Part shown: positions 51,600 through 61,087 of the stretch, in pieces
How positions within the stretch are numbered: position 1 is the stretch's first letter
How the letters are laid out: every line of letters begins with the position of its first letter
Assembly (NCBI GenBank): GCA_020161855.1
Contig: JAIUNJ010000001.1
Coordinates: 434,001 to 498,000, forward strand
Direction: 5' to 3'
DNA length: 64,000 nt
From: Pseudomonadota bacterium
Lineage (GTDB): Bacteria; Pseudomonadota; Alphaproteobacteria; Rhizobiales; Aestuariivirgaceae
Notes under the pieces: generated by a model
What the model was told of the DNA's origin: nothing
Seen by the model: only the letters and a program-made list of their open reading frames with translations
The model's database searches: none
Made by a program: the position numbers and the translations under genes

Positions 51600-52571
51600 C
51601 TAGCGGGCCTGTGCCGGCCTGCGGCCACCGAACATGTCGCGGGCCTTGTCGCCAAGGCTGCGGAACTTGTCCGAGACCTCGGTGAGGCGGCGGTCCCATT
51701 CCGGATCTGGCCTCTGGCCCTCGATGGTGGCGAAGTAGACCTGCATGAGGCACATGATCGAGAAGGGCTCGATCAGGGCCGAGCGGAAGGCCCAGGCAAA
51801 GATGATGGCGGCAATAAAGCCATAGCCGCCCCACTCGCCCGGGAAGGCATAGAGAATGGCGCCGGCGGGCGCGATCATCAGGAAGAACACGATGATGGTC
51901 ACCACCCAGGAGATGACGGCGAGCCAGACAGCATTGCGCACCATGACCCAGCCATTCTGGGCATAGAGGATGAGCGACTCCTTCGACGTGGCATAGGGGT
52001 TCTCGCTGCGCAGGAGCATGTTGCGGGCAAGGATCACTTCATCGACATAGGTGACGGAGATGCGGATCACCGTTGAGATGAAGCCGACGAGACCCTGCAG
52101 GCCGGGAATCGGCAGGATCGCGGAGATGGTTCCGAGCAGGCCGGTGATGGCGCGGACCACGCCCTTGATCAGCTGGTCCAGGCCGAACAGGATGCTCGCT
52201 TCGGCGAAGCGCGCCTTGACGATATCGGCGCCATAGCGGAGCTGGCCCTGGCCGCCGGGAATCTGTTCGCCCGACATGAGCTCGACCATGACGGCAATAT
52301 GGCCGGCTTTGACCATGTAGAGAATGTACTCGCGCAGAAAATAGACGATGCCACCCACCATGCAGAAGCCGATGAAGCCGCCGATGAAGGTGGACTGCGT
52401 CTGGAAGTCATCGCTGCCTGCGAGACCCAGCGTGTAGCCGATGCCGGCACCAGCACCCGTGGCGACGATGTAGGCGAAGGTGATGGAGAAATAGACGAAG
52501 ACACGGAGAAGCAGATAGGGAAGCGTCCGCGCCATGACCCAGAGGCTGCGGCCAATGGAGAAGTCCCACAT
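51600..52571 (-). CDS. Polytopic membrane protein of unknown function
   Basis: This 323-residue protein has six or more hydrophobic segments (TLPYLLLRVFVYFSITFAYIVATGAGAG, STFIGGFIGFCMVGGIVYFL, GLLGTISAILPIPGLQGLVGFISTV, AVWLAVISWVVTIIVFFLMIAPAGAILY, GFIAAIIFAWAFRSALIEPFSIMCLM). A soluble C-terminus (EGQRPDPEWDRRLTEVSDKFRSLGDKARDMFGG) follows. I do not recognise the family. It appears monocistronic. Confidence 0.82.
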   Translation of the reverse strand: MWDFSIGRSLWVMARTLPYLLLRVFVYFSITFAYIVATGAGAGIGYTLGLAGSDDFQTQSTFIGGFIGFCMVGGIVYFLREYILYMVKAGHIAVMVELMSGEQIPGGQGQLRYGADIVKARFAEASILFGLDQLIKGVVRAITGLLGTISAILPIPGLQGLVGFISTVIRISVTYVDEVILARNMLLRSENPYATSKESLILYAQNGWVMVRNAVWLAVISWVVTIIVFFLMIAPAGAILYAFPGEWGGYGFIAAIIFAWAFRSALIEPFSIMCLMQVYFATIEGQRPDPEWDRRLTEVSDKFRSLGDKARDMFGGRRPAQAR

Positions 52572-52625
52572 AGATCGATCTCTTTCTCGCCCCGCGCGCA
52601 GTCTTAATAGAGTCGCTGGTGGCGA

Positions 52626-53456
52626 TCAATTGCTGTAGCGGTGCACGAAGCGGTCGATGAGGCCCTGCGGCAGGAAACGCCGCGCGAGGGCCGCCACATA
52701 GGTCGGTGTCGTCACGTAGTAATGTGCGGCGGGGTTGGGCTTTTCGAGCGCGAGGATGAGTTTGTCCAGCACGGCTTCGGCGGGGAGCTTGAAGCGGTTG
52801 TTGCCGCCGCGCTGGAAGCGCGCGAGCTGCCCTTTATATTCGGCGCTGTAATGCGTGTTGCTGCGATCGACATTGCGCAGGAAAGCGGCATGGGCGTTCT
52901 TGACGAAATCGCTTTCGATGGGGCCGGGATTGATGGTGACGACCCTGATCTGCGTTGGCGCCAGTTCAAGGCGCATCGTGTCGGTCAGACCCTCAAGGGC
53001 AAACTTGGCGGCATTATAAGGCCCGCGCCACTTGAAGGCCATGATGCCCAGCACCGATGAACATTGCACGATGCGGCCCTCGCCCAGCTTCCGCATCATC
53101 GGCAGGCAAAGTGTTGTCAGTTCATGCCAGCCGAAGAAATTGGCGGCGAACTGCTCTTCCATGACCTTGCGCGTGATGTCCTCGACGGCGCCGGGCTGGC
53201 CATAGGCACCGTTGTTGAAGAGGCCGTAGAGCGTTCCGCCGGTGAGGCGCGAGACCTCTGCGGCGCAAGCCTGCACACTGGCGCTGTCGCGATAATCGAG
53301 GGCGATGGCTTCGAGCCCTTCATCGCGGAGGCGCCGCAGGTCCTTCTCCTGCCGCGCCGTGGCGAAGACGCGATAGCCGCGGGCCTTGAGGCCTTGGGCG
53401 CAGACATAGCCGATGCCGGTGGAACAGCCGGTGACGAGAACGCTTCGCTGATTCAT
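52626..53456 (-). CDS. Short-chain dehydrogenase/reductase, YbbO-like
   Basis: This 276-residue SDR has VLVTGCSTGIGYVCAQGL (near residue 6), NNGAYGQPGAVED, CSSVLGIMAFKWRGPYNAAKFALEGL with catalytic Tyr/Lys, and NPGPIESDF. The TGCSTGIG and NNGAYGQPGA forms match the YbbO/retinol-dehydrogenase-like branch that reduces aliphatic or steroid carbonyls. The substrate is unknown. The start at 53456 lies four bases past the mcd stop, so it is likely co-transcribed with mcd. Confidence 0.9.
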   Translation of the reverse strand: MNQRSVLVTGCSTGIGYVCAQGLKARGYRVFATARQEKDLRRLRDEGLEAIALDYRDSASVQACAAEVSRLTGGTLYGLFNNGAYGQPGAVEDITRKVMEEQFAANFFGWHELTTLCLPMMRKLGEGRIVQCSSVLGIMAFKWRGPYNAAKFALEGLTDTMRLELAPTQIRVVTINPGPIESDFVKNAHAAFLRNVDRSNTHYSAEYKGQLARFQRGGNNRFKLPAEAVLDKLILALEKPNPAAHYYVTTPTYVAALARRFLPQGLIDRFVHRYSN

Positions 53457-53460
53457 GCGT

Positions 53461-55092
53461 TCAGTTTGCACTTTCAAGAAGGCGCTTCGCAATCACCTGG
53501 GCCTGTATTTCGGCGGCGCCTTCGAAAATGTTGAGAATGCGGGCATCGCAGAGCACGCGGCTCGCCTCGAACTCCAGGGCAAAGCCGTTGCCGCCGTGGA
53601 TCTGCACGGTGTTATCGGCATTGGCCCAGGCCACGCGGGCGGCCAGAAGCTTTGCCATGCCGGCCTCGACATCGCAGCGGCGGCCCTCATCCTTGGCGCG
53701 CGCGGCACGATAGGTGAGAAGCCGGGCCACCAGCGTTTCGGCCGCCATCAGGGCGATCTTGTCAGCAACGCGCGGGAAATGGATGATCGGCTTGCCGAAT
53801 TGCACACGGTCGCGGGCATATCTGAGCGCAAGGTCGAGGGCGTTCTGCGCCACGCCCACGGCACGGGCCGCGGTCTGGATGCGGGCCGACTCGAAGGTTT
53901 GCATCAACTGCTTGAAGCCTTGCCCCTCGACGCCCCCTAGAAGATTTTCACCGCTCACGGAGAAGCCTTCGAAGCGGATCTCATATTCCTTCATGCCACG
54001 ATAGCCGAGGACGCCGATTTCCGAACCGGTGATGCCGTCATCCGGGAAGGGGTTCTCGTCGCTGCCCCGGGACTTCTCGGCAAGGAACATCGAGAGGCCC
54101 TTGTAGCCTGGCTCATCCGGATTGCTGCGGGCCAGCAGCATCATGAGGTCGGCGCGGACCGGATGGGTGATCCAGGTCTTGTTGCCGGTGATGCGCCAGC
54201 GGTTGCCCTCGCGGCGCGCACGGGTGCGCAAGGCTCCGAGATCGGAGCCGGTGTTGGGCTCGGTGAAGACGGCGGTCGTCAGGATCTCGCCGGAGGCGAT
54301 GCGCGGCAGCCACCTGTTTTTTTGTTCTTCCGTGCCGCCATGGAGGATGAGTTCGCTGGCGATCTCGGCGCGTGTGCCAAGCGAGCCCACCGCGATCCAG
54401 CCGCGCGAAAGCTCCTCGGAGACAAGGCACATGGACTGCTTGGAGAGGCCGAGGCCGCCATGGGCTTCCGGCAAGGTCAGCGAGAAGACACCGAGATCGG
54501 CCAGTTCGGCGATGATCTCCAGCGGCACGTAGCCGTTCTGCAGGTGCCAGGCATGGGCGAAGGGCTTCACCTTGGCGGCAACGAAGCGGTTCATGCTGAG
54601 GCGCATCTCCTCGAGCTCCGGGGCAAGGCCCGATTCGCCGAAGATGATGCCGCCGTCGCTGGCCTGGATCAGGCTGACGAGGGCGGCGCGATTGGCCGCC
54701 GTGTTGCCGCCGGTGATGAGCGGATGGCGGCGGAGTGGCGCCAGGTCTTCCGCGCCGAGGCCCAGTTCATGGGGGCGGATGAACTCCTGCTGGTTGAGCG
54801 GCAGGCCGCCCGCGACCTGATTGAGATATTCTCCGGCGGCGACCGAGGTGATCAGGCATTCGACATCGCCGAAGGCGCCGCGGCTCGCCAGATCGCCTGC
54901 ATAGTCTGCCAGGGCGCGCAGCGCCTCGCGGTAGGTTGCCAGCCAGGACAGGCCATGGGTGAGGTGCTGTTCCCGGTCGAGGGCTGCGGCATCGCGGCCG
55001 CCGCCAGTGCGGGCCCGGGCCTCTGCCAGTGCCCGGCTTTCGAGCAGGGCCACGGTTTCGGCGGCGTCTCGCAATTGGTCAGCAGTGGTCAC
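53461..55092 (-). CDS. mcd: (2S)-methylsuccinyl-CoA dehydrogenase
   Basis: Mcd oxidises methylsuccinyl-CoA to mesaconyl-CoA in the ethylmalonyl-CoA pathway. The 543-residue protein has an acyl-CoA dehydrogenase core (from about 165: TLPEAHGGLGLSKQSM, TAVFTEPNTGSDLGALRT, ITGNKTWITHPVRADLM, FPRVADKIALMAAET, VQIHGGNGF). It also has an extra helical N-terminal domain of about 160 residues (LSWLATYREALRALADYAGDLA) that distinguishes Mcd from ordinary dehydrogenases of about 380 residues. With ecm and ccr nearby, the assignment is strong. Confidence 0.92.
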   Translation of the reverse strand: MTTADQLRDAAETVALLESRALAEARARTGGGRDAAALDREQHLTHGLSWLATYREALRALADYAGDLASRGAFGDVECLITSVAAGEYLNQVAGGLPLNQQEFIRPHELGLGAEDLAPLRRHPLITGGNTAANRAALVSLIQASDGGIIFGESGLAPELEEMRLSMNRFVAAKVKPFAHAWHLQNGYVPLEIIAELADLGVFSLTLPEAHGGLGLSKQSMCLVSEELSRGWIAVGSLGTRAEIASELILHGGTEEQKNRWLPRIASGEILTTAVFTEPNTGSDLGALRTRARREGNRWRITGNKTWITHPVRADLMMLLARSNPDEPGYKGLSMFLAEKSRGSDENPFPDDGITGSEIGVLGYRGMKEYEIRFEGFSVSGENLLGGVEGQGFKQLMQTFESARIQTAARAVGVAQNALDLALRYARDRVQFGKPIIHFPRVADKIALMAAETLVARLLTYRAARAKDEGRRCDVEAGMAKLLAARVAWANADNTVQIHGGNGFALEFEASRVLCDARILNIFEGAAEIQAQVIAKRLLESAN

Positions 55093-55129
55093 GGCATCCT
55101 CCCGGAGCCGAGCCTAGGAGGGCTTCTTT

Positions 55130-55141
55130 TGCGGCGCAACA
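55130..55141 (+). promoter_or_regulatory. Near-perfect PhaR-type TGC box before mcd (11 of 12)
   Basis: TGCGGCGCAACA differs from TGCRNYGCASMA only at the S position (A). It lies 37 nt upstream of the mcd start in the divergent region shared with the IalB-like gene. Supportive of, but weaker than, the boxes before ecm and ccr. Confidence 0.35.
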
Positions 55142-55259
55142 TCGACCAAGGCCCAATCTGCCGCAATGCCAAAATTGAGCCGGAATCATCAGCGAAAGCC
55201 ATGATCCTTGCTGCGGCCCTTTTGAGGATTGTTAAGATTCGGGGCCTTATGGTTAACGG

Positions 55260-55763
55260 ATGATTATGAAGCGTCTTTTTCCGATTCTTGCCGCCCTGAT
55301 TCTCGCCGGAGGCCCCGCCGCCGCCCAGGAGCCGGACCATCTCGGCACCTTCAATGACTGGGACGTGGCCGCCTACAAGGCCCCGAAGTCGAAAGTCTGC
55401 TTTGCCTATTCCCTGCCCAAGAAGAGCGAGGCTTCGCGCAAGGTCGACCGTGGCGAAGTGCGCTTCATCGTGACCAACCAGCCCGGCAACAAGGTGAAGG
55501 GCGAGGTTTCGACCATCATCGGCTATCCCTTCAAGGAAGGCTCGACCGTCAAGCTGACGATCGATGACAAGGAATTCGACCTGTATCCGGACGGCGACAT
55601 GGCCTGGGCCGGCAATACCGACAAGAGCATTGTGGCGGCGATGAAGGCCGGCAAGAACATGAAACTCGAAGGCGTGTCGTGGAAGGGGACGGAGACGGTC
55701 GACACCTATTCGCTCTCCGGCATCACGGCTGCCCTGAAGACGATTGACGACGCCTGCAAGTGA
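55260..55763 (+). CDS. Invasion-associated locus B (IalB)-family exported protein
   Basis: This 167-residue protein has a signal peptide (KRLFPILAALILAGGPAAAQ) and the IalB pattern: FNDWDVAAYKAPKSKVCFAYSLPKK, RGEVRFIVTNQPGNKVKGEVSTIIGYPFKEGSTV, FDLYPDGDMAWAGNTDKSIVAAMKAG, TVDTYSLSGITAALKTIDDAC. The family is periplasmic; its name derives from Bartonella, but in free-living bacteria its role is unknown. The start is 55260 or 55266. It precedes the DUF2233 gene by three bases. Confidence 0.9.
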   Translation: MIMKRLFPILAALILAGGPAAAQEPDHLGTFNDWDVAAYKAPKSKVCFAYSLPKKSEASRKVDRGEVRFIVTNQPGNKVKGEVSTIIGYPFKEGSTVKLTIDDKEFDLYPDGDMAWAGNTDKSIVAAMKAGKNMKLEGVSWKGTETVDTYSLSGITAALKTIDDACK

Positions 55764-55766
55764 CGC

Positions 55767-56504
55767 ATGAGGGGATGGCTTTGTGCAGCAGCATTGATGG
55801 TCTGGGTGGCGCTGTCGGCGCCCGCCTGGGCTGGCTGCGCGCCGGTTGATTTCGAGGGCAAGGCCTATACCTTCTGCGAATATGATCCGGCGCAGACGCG
55901 GATCGAACTGTTCAACCTGGATTCCAGCGGAGCGCCCTTCGCACGCTTCCAGAACCTCGCTTCGCAGCTTGCCAGCGAAGGCAAGCACCTGATCTTCGCC
56001 ACCAATGCCGGGATGTTCGATGACAGCCTGAAGCCCGTCGGCCTCTACATCGAGGATGGCGAGATGATGAAGAAGATCAACCGGCGCAATGGTGCCGGCA
56101 ACTTCCACCTGAAGCCCAACGGCGTGTTCTGGATCGATAACGGCAAGGCCGGGGTTTCCGAAACCGAAGTCTTTGCCAGGTCGGGCCGCAAGCCCGGCTA
56201 TGCCACCCAGTCCGGCCCCATGCTGGTGATCAATGGCCGGATCCATCCCAAGCTGTCACCCGACGGCACCTCGCTCAAGATCCGCAATGGCGTGGGCGTG
56301 ACGGCGGACGGCAAGGTGGTTTTTGCCATCTCCGACCAGGGGGTGACCTTCCATGAATTTGCCCGCCTGTTCCGCGATCACTTCAATTGCGCCAATGCGC
56401 TTTTCCTCGATGGTTCCATTTCCGGCCTCTATTCCGAGGAACTGGGACAGCGCGGCGGCTACCTGCCGCTGGGGCCCATGGTCGGCGCCTATGAAATGAA
56501 GTAA
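55767..56504 (+). CDS. Exported phosphodiester glycosidase-family (DUF2233) protein
   Basis: This 245-residue protein has a signal peptide (MRGWLCAAALMVWVALSAPAWA) and a NAGPA-like domain: FATNAGMFDDSLKPVGLYIEDGE, NFHLKPNGVFWID, YATQSGPMLVINGRIHP, IRNGVGVTADGKVVFAISDQGVTFHEFARLFRD and NALFLDGSISGLY. The family includes enzymes that remove GlcNAc from phosphodiesters; here an extracytoplasmic glycan role is inferred. It follows the IalB-like gene directly, and rlmN follows after 12 nt. Confidence 0.9.
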   Translation: MRGWLCAAALMVWVALSAPAWAGCAPVDFEGKAYTFCEYDPAQTRIELFNLDSSGAPFARFQNLASQLASEGKHLIFATNAGMFDDSLKPVGLYIEDGEMMKKINRRNGAGNFHLKPNGVFWIDNGKAGVSETEVFARSGRKPGYATQSGPMLVINGRIHPKLSPDGTSLKIRNGVGVTADGKVVFAISDQGVTFHEFARLFRDHFNCANALFLDGSISGLYSEELGQRGGYLPLGPMVGAYEMK

Positions 56505-56516
56505 GGGGACGGCATC

Positions 56517-57707
56517 ATGGCCACCCTGATCTCCAGCCTGCCGGAACGCTATATCCAGAACGACACGCGGCCTTCGCTTGTTGGCCTGTCGCGTGAGGCC
56601 CTTGCCGACATGCTCGGCCGCATCGGCGTGCCCGAGAAGCAGCGGCGCATGCGGGCCAACCAGCTGTGGCACTGGATCTACCACAAGGGCGTTACCTCCT
56701 TTGCTGCCATGAGCAATGTCTCTAAGGATCTGCGCGCCAAGCTCGACGAGGCCTTCCAGATCGCACGGCCGGAGATCGTCACCGAGCAGCAATCCAATGA
56801 TGGCACGCGCAAGTGGCTGTTGCGGCTGGCGCCCGATGAGCGCGGTCAGCGCCATGAGATCGAATGCGTCTATATCCCGGAAGAAGATCGCGGCACGCTG
56901 TGCATTTCCAGCCAGGTCGGCTGCACGCTGACCTGCACCTTCTGTCACACCGGCACGCAGACGCTGGTGCGCAATCTCACGGCGGAAGAAATCGTGGGCC
57001 AGTTGATGCTGGCACGAGACCGCATCAAGGACTGGCCGGACGATCTTGCCGCCAATCCGCAGCCGCCGTCGTCGGGCCGCTACATCACCAATGTGGTACT
57101 GATGGGCATGGGCGAGCCGCTCTATAATTTTGACCATGTGAAGGAGGCGATGGAGATTGCCAGCGATGGCGAGGGGCTTTCGCTTTCCAAGCGCCGCATC
57201 ACGCTCTCGACTTCAGGCGTCGTTCCCGAGATCGGCCGGGCCGGTGATGAAATCGGCACCATGCTGGCGATTTCGCTGCATGGCACGACGGATGAGATCC
57301 GCAACAAGCTGGTGCCGCTCAACAAGAAGTATCCGATCGCCGAACTGCTGGATGCCTGCCGCAATTATCCGGGCGTCTCCAATGCACGGCGCATCACCTT
57401 CGAATATGTGATGCTGAAGGATGTGAACGACAGCCTCGCCGATGCCAAGCGGCTGGTGAAGCTGCTCGAAGGCATCCCGGCCAAGGTCAATCTCATTCCC
57501 TTCAATCCCTGGCCCGGCACGCAATACGAGTGTTCGGACTGGGAAACGATCGAGGCCTTTGCCGAGGTCCTGAACCGGGCAGGCTATGCCTCGCCGGTAC
57601 GCACGCCGCGCGGCCGCGATATCATGGCGGCCTGTGGGCAATTGAAGAGCGAGAGTCAGCGCCTGCGGGCCAAGGAGCGCGCGGCCGCCCAGGCCAGCCT
57701 CGCATGA
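56517..57707 (+). CDS. rlmN: Dual-specificity RNA methyltransferase RlmN
   Basis: RlmN methylates C2 of A2503 in 23S rRNA and A37 of some tRNAs. The 396-residue radical-SAM protein has CTLTCTFC (Cys near 136, 140, 143), [43 protein letters not shown]-like [10 protein letters not shown], and the catalytic C-terminal Cys in DIMAACGQL. The N-terminal helical domain has [16 protein letters not shown]. Length is usual. Its TGA overlaps the ATG of the next gene. Confidence 0.96.
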   Translation: MATLISSLPERYIQNDTRPSLVGLSREALADMLGRIGVPEKQRRMRANQLWHWIYHKGVTSFAAMSNVSKDLRAKLDEAFQIARPEIVTEQQSNDGTRKWLLRLAPDERGQRHEIECVYIPEEDRGTLCISSQVGCTLTCTFCHTGTQTLVRNLTAEEIVGQLMLARDRIKDWPDDLAANPQPPSSGRYITNVVLMGMGEPLYNFDHVKEAMEIASDGEGLSLSKRRITLSTSGVVPEIGRAGDEIGTMLAISLHGTTDEIRNKLVPLNKKYPIAELLDACRNYPGVSNARRITFEYVMLKDVNDSLADAKRLVKLLEGIPAKVNLIPFNPWPGTQYECSDWETIEAFAEVLNRAGYASPVRTPRGRDIMAACGQLKSESQRLRAKERAAAQASLA

Positions 57708-58189
57708 TCGCGGCACTTGCCTGGCAAGTGTTCCGCATCGTGCTGGGCTATCTGGCGGCGGTTGCCGCGACGACATTGATCTTCGTCATCCTGGTCTGGC
57801 TGATGGCCATGGTCCTGCCGGAGTCTGGCCTACGCAACGCCCTGACATTCAGTCTTGTTGCGATCCTTGTGTTCCCGGCCGTCATCATCTTCGCCATCTG
57901 TGTCGGGATCGTCGTGTCCTGGATTCCTGCCATCGTGGCGGCGCTGCTTGCGGAGGCCGCGGAACTGACCTCATGGGCATGGCATGTTCTGTTCGCGCTT
58001 GTCGTGGCGGCTGCCTCGATGCTGTCTTTCGATCCGTTCTGGCTGGATGGCTTCTCAACGGAGAACGCGATCCTCGCTGCGTGCCTTCTTTTCTCCAGTG
58101 CCGCAGGAGGCATCATCTACTGGGCCATCGCCGGGCGCAGATCAGGCCAGTGGCGACGCGCAGCACAGCAAGGATCATACGGCATATGA
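57704..58189 (+). CDS. Membrane protein of unknown function, coupled to rlmN
   Basis: This 161-residue protein has about four membrane segments ([107 protein letters not shown]). A short Arg/Gln-rich tail follows. No family was recognised. The ATG overlaps the rlmN stop and its stop overlaps the next ATG, so translation is coupled on both sides. Confidence 0.75.
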   Translation: MIAALAWQVFRIVLGYLAAVAATTLIFVILVWLMAMVLPESGLRNALTFSLVAILVFPAVIIFAICVGIVVSWIPAIVAALLAEAAELTSWAWHVLFALVVAAASMLSFDPFWLDGFSTENAILAACLLFSSAAGGIIYWAIAGRRSGQWRRAAQQGSYGI

Positions 58190-58686
58190 CCGGGGCAGCA
58201 GAGGCAATGGACTACAGGACAGCCCTCATCGAAGCGATCGAAGGCGAGATTGCGGGCGAGGCCTATTTCGAGGCGCTGGCCGAGAGCCATTCCGGACCTG
58301 CGCGTGAGGCGCTGCTGCTCATGGCGGGGGTTGAACGCGCCGTGACGGCTGCGGTGTGGCCGCTGGTGGGGCGGCATGAGCTGCCGATTGCCGATACCGA
58401 AACGCTGCGTGGGCAGGGCAGGGACTCCGCCCGGAAGGACGGCGCTATGGCATGGCAGGATTTTCTGCGCGACGTTGAAACCGGCTATCAGAAATATGTC
58501 GTGGCCTATGAGCAGATCGCCCTGCAGGCTTCGGCCGGCGATCGTGCGCTGGCGCGCCTTCTGCCCGACCACGAAGTGGCCTTCATCGCATTTGCCAGGG
58601 CCGAAATGCGAGACGGCAGCGGCGCAGACATTCTCCGGGATTTCATCCGCCGGGCTGACGCGCTCCATCGCCCGGAGGCACGCTGA
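58186..58686 (+). CDS. Helical protein of unknown function, ferritin-like pattern
   Basis: This 166-residue all-helical protein begins DYRTALIEAIEGEIAGEAYFEALAESHSGPAREALLLMAGVERAVTAAV, recalling ferritin-like E-(6)-Y helices. A second helical half includes EQIALQASAGDRALARLLPDHEVAFIAFARAE. The E, E and H residues could bind metals, but no full di-iron ExxH pair is evident, so the fold call is tentative. Translation is coupled to the upstream membrane protein. Confidence 0.72.
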   Translation: MTGAAEAMDYRTALIEAIEGEIAGEAYFEALAESHSGPAREALLLMAGVERAVTAAVWPLVGRHELPIADTETLRGQGRDSARKDGAMAWQDFLRDVETGYQKYVVAYEQIALQASAGDRALARLLPDHEVAFIAFARAEMRDGSGADILRDFIRRADALHRPEAR

Positions 58687-58821
58687 ATCCCGCGGATAAG
58701 GGGCATGCCGCCAGCGGGCTTGTGGCCGATGCCACCGGCATGATAGGCGGCTCAGCGATCAGATGAAGTGACCTCGCCCGGTCCTGCCGGTTGAAGAGGT
58801 TCCTTCCTTCAAGGGGTTCAC

Positions 58822-60042
<1,221 letters not shown>

Positions 60043-60051
60043 TAATCTGGT

Positions 60052-61071
60052 TCAGGCGCGCTTGCGGCGCGACTTGGCAAAGGTGTCGAAGGCCACGGCC
60101 AGCACGATGATCACACCAATGATGATCTGCTGGACATAGGACGAGACATTCATCAGCACGAGACCGTTCAGCAGCACGCCGATGAGGATGGTGCCTACGA
60201 CCGTGCCGAAGATCGTGCCGACACCGCCGAACAGGCTGGTGCCGCCAATGACGACCGAGGCGATGACGGTCAACTCATAGCCTGTACCCGCCACGGCTTC
60301 GGCGGAGTTGAGGCGGGCTGCCAGCACGAAGGCGCCGAGCCCGGCGAAGAAGCCCATGATGACATAGACCGCACAGGTGATGGCATTGACATTGAGGCCG
60401 GAGAGGCGGGCGGCTTCCGGGTTTCCGCCTACGGCATAGACCCGCCGCCCGAAGCGCATGTGGCGCAAGACGATATGGGCGATGATGGCGCAGACCAGGA
60501 AGATGATGACGGGCACCGGCACGGGGCCGATCTTGCCCTGGCCCCACCAGGTGAAGGCCTTGTCAAAACCGCTGATCGGTCCGCCTGCGGCAAACAGCAA
60601 AGCCGCGCCACGGAACACCGACATGCCACCCAGCGTGACGACAAAGGGCGGGACCTTAAGCCGCGTGATGGCGAAGCCCTGCAGATAGCCACCCAGCAGG
60701 CCGACCGCGATGGCGGCCAGCGCCGCCAGTTGCCAGCCGTAGCCGACGGCGTCATCGCCCACGGTGAAACGGTCCTGCAATCCACCCTTGGCCACGGCGG
60801 CGGCCACAAGGCCAGCAAAGGCGAGAAGCGAACCGATGGACAGGTCAATGCCCGCGGTGAGGATCACGAACGTCATGCCGATGGCGAGGAGGCCGGTGAT
60901 CGAAACCTGACGCATGACGTTGAAGAGATTGATCGACGACAGGAATCGCGGCTCGAGAATGGCAAAGACAGCCATCAGCACCAGCAGGAAAATCAGGGGC
61001 GCAAAGCGGGCGATGAAGCCGAAGGCATCAAAGGAATCGCTTGCCGTGGTTTTCAAGCCGGTGTCCGTCAT
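60052..61071 (-). CDS. Ribose-type sugar ABC transporter permease (RbsC-like)
   Basis: This 339-residue protein has about ten membrane segments. Its motifs are FNVMRQVSITGLLAIGMTFVILTAGIDLSIGSLLAFAG, VPPFVVTLGGMSVFRGAAL, YAVGGNPEAARLSGLNV, and the coupling region AGTGYELTVIASVVIGGTSLFGGVGTIFGT. These are the BPD_transp_2 signature of carbohydrate uptake permeases. It is the last gene of a three-gene transporter operon with its ATPase 16 nt upstream. Confidence 0.94.
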   Translation of the reverse strand: MTDTGLKTTASDSFDAFGFIARFAPLIFLLVLMAVFAILEPRFLSSINLFNVMRQVSITGLLAIGMTFVILTAGIDLSIGSLLAFAGLVAAAVAKGGLQDRFTVGDDAVGYGWQLAALAAIAVGLLGGYLQGFAITRLKVPPFVVTLGGMSVFRGAALLFAAGGPISGFDKAFTWWGQGKIGPVPVPVIIFLVCAIIAHIVLRHMRFGRRVYAVGGNPEAARLSGLNVNAITCAVYVIMGFFAGLGAFVLAARLNSAEAVAGTGYELTVIASVVIGGTSLFGGVGTIFGTVVGTILIGVLLNGLVLMNVSSYVQQIIIGVIIVLAVAFDTFAKSRRKRA

Positions 61072-61087
61072 GGGGCGCTTTCCTTGT

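Noticed and set aside
54163-56246. Two long open frames antisense to mcd and to the IalB/DUF2233 genes
   Set aside because: The complementary strands encode clear family motifs and signal peptides.
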